64,000 bases of DNA from Streptomyces sp. ISL-36. GTDB lineage: Bacteria; Actinomycetota; Actinomycetes; Streptomycetales; Streptomycetaceae. This document shows, in pieces, positions 18,763 through 25,907 of the stretch. A program made the position numbers and the translations under genes. A model generated the notes under the pieces. It made no database searches. It was given only the letters and a program-made list of their open reading frames with translations, and was not told where the DNA came from. Each line of letters opens with the position of its first letter. The first letter of the stretch is position 1. The DNA lies in the NCBI RefSeq assembly GCF_018614205.1, contig NZ_JAGGOS010000043.1:62001-126000 (forward strand). The letters run 5' to 3'.

Positions 18763-19338
18763 TCACACCTGGGTCCGATGGAAGTTCATGAACGAGCGCG
18801 AGGCCGTCGGCCCCCGCTGTCCCTGATAGCGCGAGCCGTACCGCTCGCTGCCGTAGGGGAACTCGGCGGGCGAGCTCAGCCGGAACATGCACAGCTGCCC
18901 GATCTTCATCCCCGGCCACAGCTTGATCGGCAGCGTGGCGAGGTTCGACAGCTCCAGGGTCACGTGCCCGGAGAAGCCGGGGTCGATGAACCCGGCGGTC
19001 GAGTGGGTGACCAGCCCCAGCCGCCCGAGGGAGCTCTTGCCTTCAAGCCTCGACGCGATGTCGTCGGGCAGCGTGATGACCTCGTACGTCGAGGCGAGCA
19101 CGAACTCGCCCGGGTGCAGGATGAACGCCTCGTCACCCTCCGGCTCGACCTCACGCGTCAGGTCGAGCTGTTCGACGGCGGGGTCGATGTGGGGGTAGCG
19201 GTGGTTCTCGAACACCCGGAAGAAGCGGTCAAGCCTCACGTCGATGCTCGAGGGCTGCACCATGGATTCGTCGTACGGGTCGATGCGCACCCGTCCGGCG
19301 TCGATCTCGGCCCGGATGTCCTTGTCTGAGAGAAGCAC
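18763..19338 (-). CDS. dcd: dCTP deaminase (probably dUMP-forming)
   Basis: 191 residues, the exact family length. The motifs [10 protein letters not shown] (~29-37), [20 protein letters not shown] (99-118) and [14 protein letters not shown] with the catalytic Glu are intact. Actinobacterial enzymes with this sequence type deaminate dCTP and cleave pyrophosphate, giving dUMP for thymidylate synthesis. The start is GTG 19338 (VLLSDKDI), preceded by GTGGGGG; the longer open frame to 19620 has no family support. Confidence 0.95.
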   Translation of the reverse strand: MLLSDKDIRAEIDAGRVRIDPYDESMVQPSSIDVRLDRFFRVFENHRYPHIDPAVEQLDLTREVEPEGDEAFILHPGEFVLASTYEVITLPDDIASRLEGKSSLGRLGLVTHSTAGFIDPGFSGHVTLELSNLATLPIKLWPGMKIGQLCMFRLSSPAEFPYGSERYGSRYQGQRGPTASRSFMNFHRTQV

Positions 19339-19403
19339 GCCCCCACGATACGCAGAGGGCACGGACCTGCCCCAATCGGCAGGGTCCCGCGCCCCGGCCA
19401 CCA

Positions 19404-19583
19404 TCAGCGCCGCTGCTCGAACTCCACCACCGGCACCGCGTGCCGCAGCCGCGCACACCGTGGACACCGGATGAGCCGCCCCGGCCCGATCCGCCCGGCA
19501 CCGAGCTGCTGCAGCGGGAACGAAGCGGTACTGAACACGTGCCCCTCGGCACAGCGGACGACGGTGCGCTCCATCGAACCCAT
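19404..19583 (-). CDS. Small zinc-ribbon-like hypothetical protein
   Basis: 59 residues from ATG 19583, with AAGGGA five bases upstream. Cys and His are arranged as CAEGH (11-15) and CPRC (40-43), which suggests one zinc site (rubredoxin/zinc-ribbon style). There is no membrane segment. It lies between dcd and the tRNA gene. Small zinc-ribbon proteins of this kind are common and uncharacterised in Streptomyces. Confidence 0.65.
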   Translation of the reverse strand: MGSMERTVVRCAEGHVFSTASFPLQQLGAGRIGPGRLIRCPRCARLRHAVPVVEFEQRR

Positions 19584-19735
19584 CAAGTCCCTTCCCCAAC
19601 GAGCGTGACGAGACAGCCACATTAGGGGATCAACGGGACACCACTCCAGGCGGCACTCCGTCACAGGGAGGTACGCCACAACTTCGGCATGCGGTACAGT
19701 GTCCGAGTCTGCGGTACCGATCACCGGTCCGCTGC

Positions 19736-19806
19736 GCGGATGTAGTTTAATGGTAGAACATGAGCTTCCCAAGCTCAGAGCGCGGGTTCGATTCCCGTCA
19801 TCCGCT
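19736..19806 (+). tRNA. tRNA-Gly (anticodon CCC)
   Basis: 71 nt cloverleaf: acceptor GCGGATG pairs with CATCCGC, D-loop TTTAATGGTAG, anticodon stem TGAGC/GCTCA around loop TTCCCAA, T-arm CGGGTTCGATTCCCG. CCA is not encoded (CTCTT follows). A TACAGT -10-like hexamer is at 19695-19700. From the anticodon loop onward this sequence is the repeated att core of the island to its right; the intact gene was restored at the left end, as is usual for tRNA-targeted integration. Confidence 0.96.
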
Positions 19807-19809
19807 CTT
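19766..19809 (+). repeat. attL-type 44-bp repeat (tRNA-Gly 3' half)
   Basis: Reference copy of the repeated core. It starts at the anticodon loop TTCCCAAG and ends at CGCTCTT, three bases past the tRNA. Exact copies lie at 24253 and 33034, and a copy with several mismatches lies at 33916. Confidence 0.93.
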
Positions 19810-19811
19810 CT

Positions 19812-19844
19812 ACGTAGCCCCAGGTCAGGGACCTGGGGCTACGT
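19812..19844 (+). terminator. tRNA-Gly terminator
   Basis: A perfect 15-bp stem (ACGTAGCCCCAGGTC and its complement) with AGG loop and CGTTTT tail, five bases after the tRNA. Confidence 0.92.
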
Positions 19845-19958
19845 CGTTTTCCAGCCTTTACACAGCCCCCGCCCCCGTTCGACAGGGCCCGCCCCATAGG
19901 GTGAAACAGCCGTACAGGGGGACATGCGTGTGAACAGCGCGACGAGCGGGGGCTCAGG

Positions 19959-20360
19959 ATGCGAAACGCCGATCTGGACGTCTCGGAGGACAGCCTCACC
20001 AGGCTGGCGAACGACCTCGACGAGATGCAGGGGCATCTGGAACAGCAGACCCGCCGCATGGACGAGGTCGTCGACAGGATCGCCGCGGGCTGGCAGGGAC
20101 CCACGGCCACCGCGTACCGCTCCCTGCACCGCGGCGTCGCCGAGGACGCCGTACGCATCCGCCAGGTGATGATCCTCCTGGAGGCGGCCATACGCGCCTC
20201 GCGCGACGGCTTCACCGAGCAGGAGCTCGACACCCTGGCCCGGATACGGCGGATGCAGGAGGGCGAGGACGTGGCCGCCGCCGCCCGCGCCCTCGGCGTG
20301 CCCGACCCGGCGCCCGCGCCGGACGCCGGGCAGCCGAAGAGCCGCATTCTTGAAGTCTGA
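19959..20360 (+). CDS. WXG100/ESAT-6-like protein (toxin-associated)
   Basis: 133 residues from ATG 19959 (GGGGGCTCAGG before it). It is an all-helical hairpin with the WXG turn as AAGWQGPTATAYRSLHRG at ~45-62, then a Pro/Ala-rich C-terminal extension. WXG100 proteins dimerise and pair with or travel through type VII secretion systems. First gene of the five- to six-gene polymorphic toxin locus directly after the tRNA; the second WXG100 gene starts 19 bp downstream. No T7SS machinery is in the window. Confidence 0.85.
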   Translation: MRNADLDVSEDSLTRLANDLDEMQGHLEQQTRRMDEVVDRIAAGWQGPTATAYRSLHRGVAEDAVRIRQVMILLEAAIRASRDGFTEQELDTLARIRRMQEGEDVAAAARALGVPDPAPAPDAGQPKSRILEV

Positions 20361-20379
20361 ACCACGGGGGATCAGCACC

Positions 20380-20685
20380 ATGCAGGACGATGATCGGATC
20401 ACCGTCGATTTCGCCACGCTGCAGCGCCTTTCGGGGGAGCTGGAGGAGATCCTCGGCGCCCTCAACGAGAAGCTGGAGGCGCTGTACCGGCGGGCCACCA
20501 AGGTCGTACTGAGCTGGGACGGCCAGACCCGCGAGGCGTTCATCGACGAACTGGACAAGTGGAGCCACTCCGCCGACGACCTCAAGGCCGCCCAGGCCTG
20601 GCTCCACGAGGTCGTGGTCAAGGGCCACCTCAACTACGCCGCGGCCAACAGGTCCGTACTCGAAGGCTGGGGAGGCGGCGCCTGA
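20380..20685 (+). CDS. WXG100/ESAT-6-like protein, second copy
   Basis: 101 residues, the standard WXG100 length, from ATG 20380 with GGGGGA eight bases upstream. The turn is LSWDGQTREAF (~46-56), flanked by two amphipathic helices. It probably forms a heterodimer with the preceding 133-residue protein. Its TGA shares one base with the ATG of the toxin gene (TGATG at 20683-20687), so the secretion partner and toxin are translationally coupled. Confidence 0.88.
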   Translation: MQDDDRITVDFATLQRLSGELEEILGALNEKLEALYRRATKVVLSWDGQTREAFIDELDKWSHSADDLKAAQAWLHEVVVKGHLNYAAANRSVLEGWGGGA

Positions 20686-21824
20686 TGGCGGGACCGTCGA
20701 CCCCCGCCCAGCCGCCCGGCGGCAACGGCACCATCGACGTCAAGCCGAGCGACCTCTGGTCGGTCTCCGGCCGGGTCGCCGCGCAGCAGGACTTCCTCGT
20801 GCGCGGTGCCCACACGCTCCTGGAGGAGCTGGGCCAGTACCCCGACGCCGGAGGCGCGGGAACCGAGGCCCAGAAGTTCGCCCAGGCGTACAAGAAGATC
20901 GGCGACCGCTGGCTGGAGGTCTGGGGCCGGTCCGTGCTCAGCGTCGGCGGCGTCGCCGTGGGGTTCACCGAGACGGCCAACGCCTACAGCAAGGCGGACG
21001 CGGCGGCCCACCCCAAGCCGGGCACGACGGCCGAGCAGCGCCCGCGGCCGGCGGTCATCGACAAGGCCCCGAAGTTCGGCTCCGTACCCGACATCAAGTG
21101 GGGTGACGACGACGGCGGCGACGACATCCTGCGCGGTCTGATGGAGGGAATCCCGGAGATCGTCCGGGACGTCCTCCAACCGCTGTGCAAGCACGTGTTC
21201 CGGGTCGGCAAGGTCGCGGACGTCCACCCCTTCCCGCAGCAGCATTATCTCAACTCCCTGTGCCACAGCTGGATGAACGTCTCCATCACAGCGTCGCTGG
21301 GGGCGGACCAGCTCACCCAGGCCGTCGGAGCCATCACCAACCACCAGCAGGCCGACTGGGAAGCCGCCATGCGGACGTTCTGCGGCGCCCTGTGGGGCGG
21401 GACGGACTGGGGGCGGTCGCTCCACGGCTACCAGTGGGGTCAGACCGCCAACTCCGGGCCCGGCACGCCCCGCGTCCCCACGGGCAGCGAGCCCGTCCTG
21501 GCCGTGCTGAAGGACACGGCCGACAACATCGCCACCATCCTGCGCGAGTACGCCGAAGCCGCCGTCGATCTGAACCGCGACGTCGCGGACGAGCTCCACC
21601 GCGCCATGTGGAAGGCCGCCAAGGAGATCATCGAGGACCTCGCCAAGCCCAAGAACCCCAAGAGCCTCCTCGGCACCGTCACGTCCGTGATCGGCAAGGG
21701 CGCGGGCCTGATCCTGTCGTTCGACGTCAAGACCGTGCTGAACATCGACACGGCCAAGCTGAACCGGATCGTCGACACGTACACCGGCATCCTGGCGGGT
21801 CTGACCACCCGCATGGACGTCTGA
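20685..21824 (+). CDS. Polymorphic toxin, N-terminal/secretion part (frameshifted from its toxin domain)
   Basis: 379 residues. Pro-rich start, then a helical WXG-like region (PSDLWSVSGRVAAQQDFLVRGAHTLLEELGQ, ~23-55), a linker with DDDGGDD (~138), and a second helical region with WGGTDWGRSLHG (~230). It ends LTTRMDV* at 21824. The next codons in the -1 frame (LKAPLDEAYLSAPKFEAG) continue the protein sense without a gap, and inserting one C (GTC-CTG instead of GTC-TG) would join them. So this is the front of an RNase A-like toxin whose tip is out of frame through an apparent one-base deletion. It could be a pseudogene, an assembly error or recoding. Confidence 0.75.
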   Translation: MAGPSTPAQPPGGNGTIDVKPSDLWSVSGRVAAQQDFLVRGAHTLLEELGQYPDAGGAGTEAQKFAQAYKKIGDRWLEVWGRSVLSVGGVAVGFTETANAYSKADAAAHPKPGTTAEQRPRPAVIDKAPKFGSVPDIKWGDDDGGDDILRGLMEGIPEIVRDVLQPLCKHVFRVGKVADVHPFPQQHYLNSLCHSWMNVSITASLGADQLTQAVGAITNHQQADWEAAMRTFCGALWGGTDWGRSLHGYQWGQTANSGPGTPRVPTGSEPVLAVLKDTADNIATILREYAEAAVDLNRDVADELHRAMWKAAKEIIEDLAKPKNPKSLLGTVTSVIGKGAGLILSFDVKTVLNIDTAKLNRIVDTYTGILAGLTTRMDV

Positions 21825-22459
21825 AGGCGCCGCTGGACGAGGCGTACCTCAGCGCCCCCAAGTTCGAGGCCGGCGTCGCCCGCGCGCACGGCTTCGGCGC
21901 CCGTGCCCTGGACGAGTTCAAACACCAGCAGCGGTGGACGGAAACCGGCTCCAACGGCAATCACGCCTTCGACCTGGCGAGCAACGAGTACCTGGGTGGC
22001 GGCCACACCCTGGACAAGCACGTCGGCAAGACCGACGAGCAGCTCGCCCAACGCCTGCGCGACCAGGCCCAAGACCACAACAACTGGCCGGAACAGCGCA
22101 GGCCCACGATCGGCGGCTCGTCGTCCTTCAAGGACACGGCCAATGCGCAGCGGCTGACGGAACACAACCTGCGGGCCAAGCAGTCCGAGATCGACGCGTG
22201 GCTGGCCACCAATCCTCCGGAGGGGAAGACGGAGGCGTTCACGAGCCCGGCCCCCAACGGCGAGGTCAACGGCACGTACATGGGTAAGCAGCCCACCCCC
22301 GATCCGAACGACCCGACCAAGAACCTCCCGGGGACCGGGTACAAGGACCACGGGCTCAACGCGATGGCGGTCGACGTCAAGAACGTGAAAACGATCCTGA
22401 AATACGATTCCAGGCTCGATCCGCCCTACATCATCTACACCTCCATGCCCACCCCGTGA
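21821..22459 (+). pseudogene. RNase A-like (CdiA-CT type) toxin domain, out of frame with its N-terminus
   Basis: The frame starting at LKAPLDEAYL encodes about 210 residues ending ILKYDSRLDPPYIIYTSMPTP. GGGHTLDKHVGKTDEQLAQRLRDQ is the hallmark start of the bacterial RNase A-like CdiA-CT domain (catalytic His in HTLxKHVG). A long helix with DTANAQRLTEHNLRAKQSEIDAWL and a C-terminal strand follow. There is no credible start codon or ribosome site at its beginning, so it is expressed only if the frameshift at ~21820 is bypassed. The putative immunity gene begins inside its stop codon (GTGA overlap). Confidence 0.75.
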
Positions 22460-23070
22460 ACGACCGACCGACCGGAAGCCGAATGCACCCCATTAACAGC
22501 GCTGACAGCTCTGACAGCACTGCCTGGGACGCCGCGCTGGAGCGGCTCCTCGACGACGTGTACACCTTTGCGATGACCGGGCCCCGACGGCACGACGACT
22601 GGGCGTGGGACGTCCTGGCCGTCATGGACCGGTCGGTCACCGATCCCCAGGGTCGGCGGACGCTGAAGTGGCAGATCGACAAGGGGGGACGCGAGAACAT
22701 CCGTCCTTCCTATCCTTTCCTGCCGCTCACAGCCGAGCAGGTGCACGCGTGGACGTATCCCGTCACAGCCTGTGCCGCCGTTGAGCTGCTCGCCTCTCTG
22801 ACTCAGGAGTGGTTCTTCGAGACCCGCCCCGTCCGGACACGCGCAGACCGGGACGATGTGCTGGCCGACGCCCGGACGGTGCTCGGCCGGTTCGGTGCCG
22901 ACGCCGTCTTCCGTACCTCCTCCGACCTGGCCCGGACCTCCGCCTCGCCGGAATTCCTCGCCGGTGAACTCGCCGGCGGCCGGGCCTTCACCGACTACAT
23001 GATGGACCTCGGACTGATCGCCGTGAGCGCGGACGAGGTCGGGGTCTTCTGGTCGTTCAACGCGAACTGA
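22456..23070 (+). CDS. Putative immunity protein for the RNase A-like toxin
   Basis: 204 residues from GTG 22456, which overlaps the toxin stop (GTGA); ATG 22483 is an alternative. It is soluble, with an acidic helical N-terminus (WDAALERLLDDVYTF) and AEQVHAWTYPVTACAAVELLASLTQEWF at mid-protein. I recognise no family. Position directly behind a CdiA-CT-type toxin, coupled to it, is the only evidence for an immunity role. Confidence 0.65.
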   Translation: MNDRPTGSRMHPINSADSSDSTAWDAALERLLDDVYTFAMTGPRRHDDWAWDVLAVMDRSVTDPQGRRTLKWQIDKGGRENIRPSYPFLPLTAEQVHAWTYPVTACAAVELLASLTQEWFFETRPVRTRADRDDVLADARTVLGRFGADAVFRTSSDLARTSASPEFLAGELAGGRAFTDYMMDLGLIAVSADEVGVFWSFNAN

Positions 23071-23127
23071 GAAATACGCAGAGGGACCGGGAATCAACCG
23101 TTCCCGGTGTCTTGGAGGAAGGTGACC

Positions 23128-23427
23128 ATGCTGACGCGATCCGCGACATACCCCGACCGGGAGACCGCCCACTGGGCCACCCAGCAGGTGGTGAACGCCA
23201 ACGAGCAGGTCATCCACCGCTGGCTCGCCCAGGGCACCCGGGCCCGCCTCGCCATCGAGGCGGCCTGGCCCTCCCGCGAGGAGTCCGTGGGCCGGGTCCA
23301 GCTGGAGGGCGACCTGCTGGCCGGACGCGGGCCCGTCGAGGTGCGCGCGGCGCGCGTGGTGCTGCGACGTGAGCCGTCGAGCCCGCACGGTTTCGTCGTC
23401 CACACGACCCTCCCGTTCTACCTGTAG
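23128..23427 (+). CDS. Orphan RNase A-like toxin module (C-terminal half)
   Basis: 99 residues from ATG 23128 with GGAGGAAGG five bases upstream. The sequence (TYPDRETAHWATQQVVNANEQVIHRWLAQGTRARLAIEAAW, then VGRVQLEG and ARVVLRREPSSPHGFVVHTTLPFY) follows the second half of the bacterial RNase A-like domain, including the last strands. The first half with the HTLxxHVG histidine is absent, so as it stands it should lack activity. It sits just before a CdiI-type immunity gene, the arrangement of orphan cdiA-CT/cdiI modules that serve as recombination stock for toxin tips. Whether the 99-residue protein is made is open. Confidence 0.65.
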   Translation: MLTRSATYPDRETAHWATQQVVNANEQVIHRWLAQGTRARLAIEAAWPSREESVGRVQLEGDLLAGRGPVEVRAARVVLRREPSSPHGFVVHTTLPFYL

Positions 23428-23440
23428 GGACCGCACGCAC

Positions 23441-24097
23441 ATGTCCATGAAGCCCCTCGAACACGACCGCCGCTACGGCGAGCTGGACCAGGTGATGCGC
23501 GCGTACCTGGGGCAGCCTGCCGACGACACCCCGGAGCGGCGCAGCCGCGCCCTTGAGGCGTACCTCCGTCACACCTGGCACACCCGCCCCTCGGCCATCG
23601 CCGAGGCGGAACGCCAGCTGCGCGAGTACAGCCGCAACCCTCCGGGCCGCATCCGGCGGGACCTGGGCGAGTTCTACGCGATCCCGGACACCGGGATGCC
23701 CCAGTCCGAGATCCGCGACTGGTTGATGGTGCTGGCCGACCACCTGAAGAAGAGCATCGAGGAAGGCGACGTCCCGGAACCGTCGACCCCCCAGACGCAC
23801 TGGGAGTGGCACGCGCGCTTCCCCGAGACCGCACAACTGCTCGGCAGCTGGTTCTCTCAGGACATCGTCGACGAGTTCCCCGACCACGACGCCGCCCTCG
23901 CCGACTACTCCGCCACCACCGATCCCCAGCTGGTCGCACGCCTCGTGGGCGAGCTGCACGAGCTGCTCGCGCTCCCCCTGGACGAAGGCGACTACGCCCT
24001 GGCCGCTGCCGAACTCGGCATGGAGGTCGGCCCGCCCGAGCCATTCTCCTACGGCGCCTGGTTCCAGTCGGTGGCGACGACACTGTCCAACGGCTGA
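23441..24097 (+). CDS. Contact-dependent growth inhibition immunity protein (CdiI family)
   Basis: 218 residues from ATG 23441; a second Met is three codons in. The C-terminal half carries the CdiI-type signature SQDIVDEFPDHDAALADYSATTDPQLVARLVGELHELLALPLDE (typically FxQDxxxEyxdxxxalxdy). The N-terminal half is helical and may be a separate region. Expected to bind and block the neighbouring RNase A-like module. It is the last gene before the second att copy; its stop is only ~16 bp from the related arm block. Confidence 0.82.
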   Translation: MSMKPLEHDRRYGELDQVMRAYLGQPADDTPERRSRALEAYLRHTWHTRPSAIAEAERQLREYSRNPPGRIRRDLGEFYAIPDTGMPQSEIRDWLMVLADHLKKSIEEGDVPEPSTPQTHWEWHARFPETAQLLGSWFSQDIVDEFPDHDAALADYSATTDPQLVARLVGELHELLALPLDEGDYALAAAELGMEVGPPEPFSYGAWFQSVATTLSNG

Positions 24098-24112
24098 CCC
24101 GGCCTTGGTGGC

Positions 24113-24252
24113 CGCTCTCGCGCGTGCCCCAACCGTGCCCTTCAGGGTGGACAACAGTGGTCAACACGGGTGCCCACGAGCCTGGGGAACCAGTCCCACC
24201 AGAGCATGTTCCCGCAGGTCAAAAGCGAGATGATCGAGCCGGACAGCGGTGA
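24113..24252 (+). other. Integrase arm-like block before att copy 2
   Basis: Contains the direct repeats GTGCCCCAACCGTGCCC, a GGACAACAGTGGTCAACA element, and GTTCCCGCAGGTCA, leading into GGTGATTCCCAAG. The same ordered elements precede the copies at 33034 and 33916. Spacing and direct-repeat form suggest arm-binding sites of a tyrosine integrase. No coding function seen. Confidence 0.6.
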
Positions 24253-24296
24253 TTCCCAAGCTCAGAGCGCGGGTTCGATTCCCGTCATCCGCTCTT
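24253..24296 (+). repeat. att copy 2 (exact 44-bp tRNA-Gly repeat)
   Basis: Identical over 44 bp to 19766-19809; it begins at the anticodon loop and lacks the 5' half of the tRNA, so it is not a tRNA gene. A terminator-like hairpin related to the tRNA terminator follows (AAGCCCCAG...CTGGGGCTT, 24302-24327). Confidence 0.93.
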
Positions 24297-24339
24297 GAAC
24301 GAAGCCCCAGGTCAGCGACTGGGGCTTGTTTATTATCTA

Positions 24340-24650
24340 GACCTATTCTGCTGTGCCTTCCGCTTGCCGTTGTCCCACGCGATGACCCGGCCGTCCTTCA
24401 GCGCGAGGGCGAAGTCCTCATCCGCCGAGATCTCGGTGGCGCCCGACTGGGCTTCGGGGGCACCGCGTACACCGTGGTCCAGTTCTTATCGCCCCACTCG
24501 ATGAGCATCGCGGCCGGAGCGGCAGCCCCGGGCGTGGTGACCGGTGCCTCGCCGGCGGTGACGAACGCGAGGTCCCGGGCGGCCCCGGTGATCCCGGTGC
24601 CCTTCCCGCCCTTCTTACTCGCCTGGTCGACCTTCCCGCCCGGCATCTGA
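24340..24650 (-). pseudogene. Frameshifted remnant, possibly an RCC1-repeat protein
   Basis: A minus-strand frame from ATG ~24648 (MPGGKVDQASKKGGKGTG) runs to WTTVYAVPP. The sense then continues in the next frame as APEAQSGATEISADEDFALAL and KDGRVIAWDNGKRKAQ before a stop. The shift lies at a run of five C (~24465-24469). ISADEDFALALKDGRVIAW resembles one RCC1 propeller repeat. This is the only gene-like signal in the 660-bp gap between the CdiI and S8 protease genes. Assignment is tentative. Confidence 0.4.
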
Positions 24651-24700
24651 GAGCCCGTGTCACGCCTGCTCGTCGCCCTTCGCCTGCACGGATGGACGGG

Positions 24701-24731
24701 GGCGGCCACCCAGTGCACCCAGGTGGCCGCC
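24701..24731 (-). terminator. Hairpin terminator of the S8 protease gene
   Basis: GGCGGCCACC and its complement (24722-24731), 10-bp stem, located ~30 bp past the protease stop. Confidence 0.75.
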
Positions 24732-24759
24732 TCGTGTCGATCGGTGGAGAGCGATCGGT

Positions 24760-25869
24760 TCAGCGCTTTTGCGTAGTGCCCTTACGGCCCTTGCCGGCGG
24801 CCGCACCGGCATACTGCACAGCGGCAGATGCGTCCACGACGCCCCAGCCGAAGGCCGGTGAGTAGACCCCCGTCAGTCCGGTGCCCGGCTGACGGGCCGT
24901 GTCGAGCAGCGCGTCCTCGACGTTGGCCAGAGTCCGGCCCTGCGCGAAGAGCAGGGCGGCGACACCCGCCACGTGCGGCGTGGCCATCGACGTGCCGGCG
25001 TAATAGTCGTAGTCCTTCTGGCCGCAGGACGCGGATCCGGTGCCGGCCGGCACGGTGGACACGATGTCGTCCTCGCAGGAGATCAGACCCGCACCGCCGG
25101 GAGCGGCGACGGCCTTCAGGCCGGGCTTGTTCGGCAGTTCGGAGAACCAGCTCTTCAGCTCGTTGCGGTCGGTCGAAGCCACACAGATGGCACCGGGCTC
25201 CCACGCCGGGGTGTTGCAGAGCGCGGTGGCCGAGTTCCCGGCGGCGACGATGACCGTCGCGCCCTGGGCGTTGGCGTACGCGATCGCGTCGGTCACCGAA
25301 GTCTCCAGGCCGGTGATCGTGAGGACCTGGGTTCCCGCAAGCCCGCCGAGGCTCATGTTGATCACATCGGCACCATGGTCCACCGACCACCGTATGCCCG
25401 CGGCGATGTCCTCGAAGGTGCCGCTGCCGTCCTCCAGCACCTTGACCGGCATGATCCTGGCGTTCGGCGCGACACCGGCGACACCGGTGCCGTTGCCCGC
25501 GACGGCGGCCACGATGCCTGCGACATGGGTGCCGTGCTCGTCGCCGTTGTTCTGTCCGTCGGGGCCGCGGAAGTCGCCGTTCCCACACGGCTGGGCCTGC
25601 TTGCCGCAGCCGGTGAACGTAGCGCCGGCCGCCAGGTTTCCCTTGAGATCGGGGTGGGTCAGGTCCACCCCGGTGTCGACGACGGCCACGACGGCACCCG
25701 TGCCGGTGCTGGTGGTCCACGCCTGTTCGGCGCGGACCTGGTCCAGGCCCCACTGACCGCCTCTCAGCGGGTCGTTGGTGCCGGCATGCGCGAGGCCGGC
25801 CGATGTGCTCAACAGGGCGGCGGCGCTGACGAGCGACGCGGCCAGAGTAAATCTGCGGTTGTGGGACAT
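24760..25869 (-). CDS. Secreted S8 (subtilisin) family serine peptidase
   Basis: 369 residues from ATG 25869 (GGAGAGGA upstream). Signal peptide 1-29 (LAASLVSAAALLSTSAGLAHAG). Catalytic triad: Asp65 (VVAVVDTGVD), His112 (EHGTHVAG) and Ser294 (GTSMATPH), with oxyanion Asn in VIVAAGNS. There is little or no propeptide between signal and catalytic domain (only ~20 residues), which is short for the family. The C-terminus is basic (KGRKGTTQKR). Exported endopeptidase. It lies 38 bp after the larger M36 peptidase gene on the same strand, probably co-transcribed. Confidence 0.95.
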   Translation of the reverse strand: MSHNRRFTLAASLVSAAALLSTSAGLAHAGTNDPLRGGQWGLDQVRAEQAWTTSTGTGAVVAVVDTGVDLTHPDLKGNLAAGATFTGCGKQAQPCGNGDFRGPDGQNNGDEHGTHVAGIVAAVAGNGTGVAGVAPNARIMPVKVLEDGSGTFEDIAAGIRWSVDHGADVINMSLGGLAGTQVLTITGLETSVTDAIAYANAQGATVIVAAGNSATALCNTPAWEPGAICVASTDRNELKSWFSELPNKPGLKAVAAPGGAGLISCEDDIVSTVPAGTGSASCGQKDYDYYAGTSMATPHVAGVAALLFAQGRTLANVEDALLDTARQPGTGLTGVYSPAFGWGVVDASAAVQYAGAAAGKGRKGTTQKR

Positions 25870-25907
25870 GTGTTCCTCTCCTGGGTGACGGACGGGAGCA
25901 CCGATGG

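Noticed and set aside
21185..21820. First 200 codons of the long frame that ends in the RNase A-like domain
   Set aside because: This part is a +2 shadow of the toxin N-terminus; meaningful sequence begins only at ~21821.
24253..24296. A second and third tRNA-Gly gene at 24253 and 33034
   Set aside because: Only the 3' half from the anticodon loop is present; the acceptor 5' strand and D-arm are missing.
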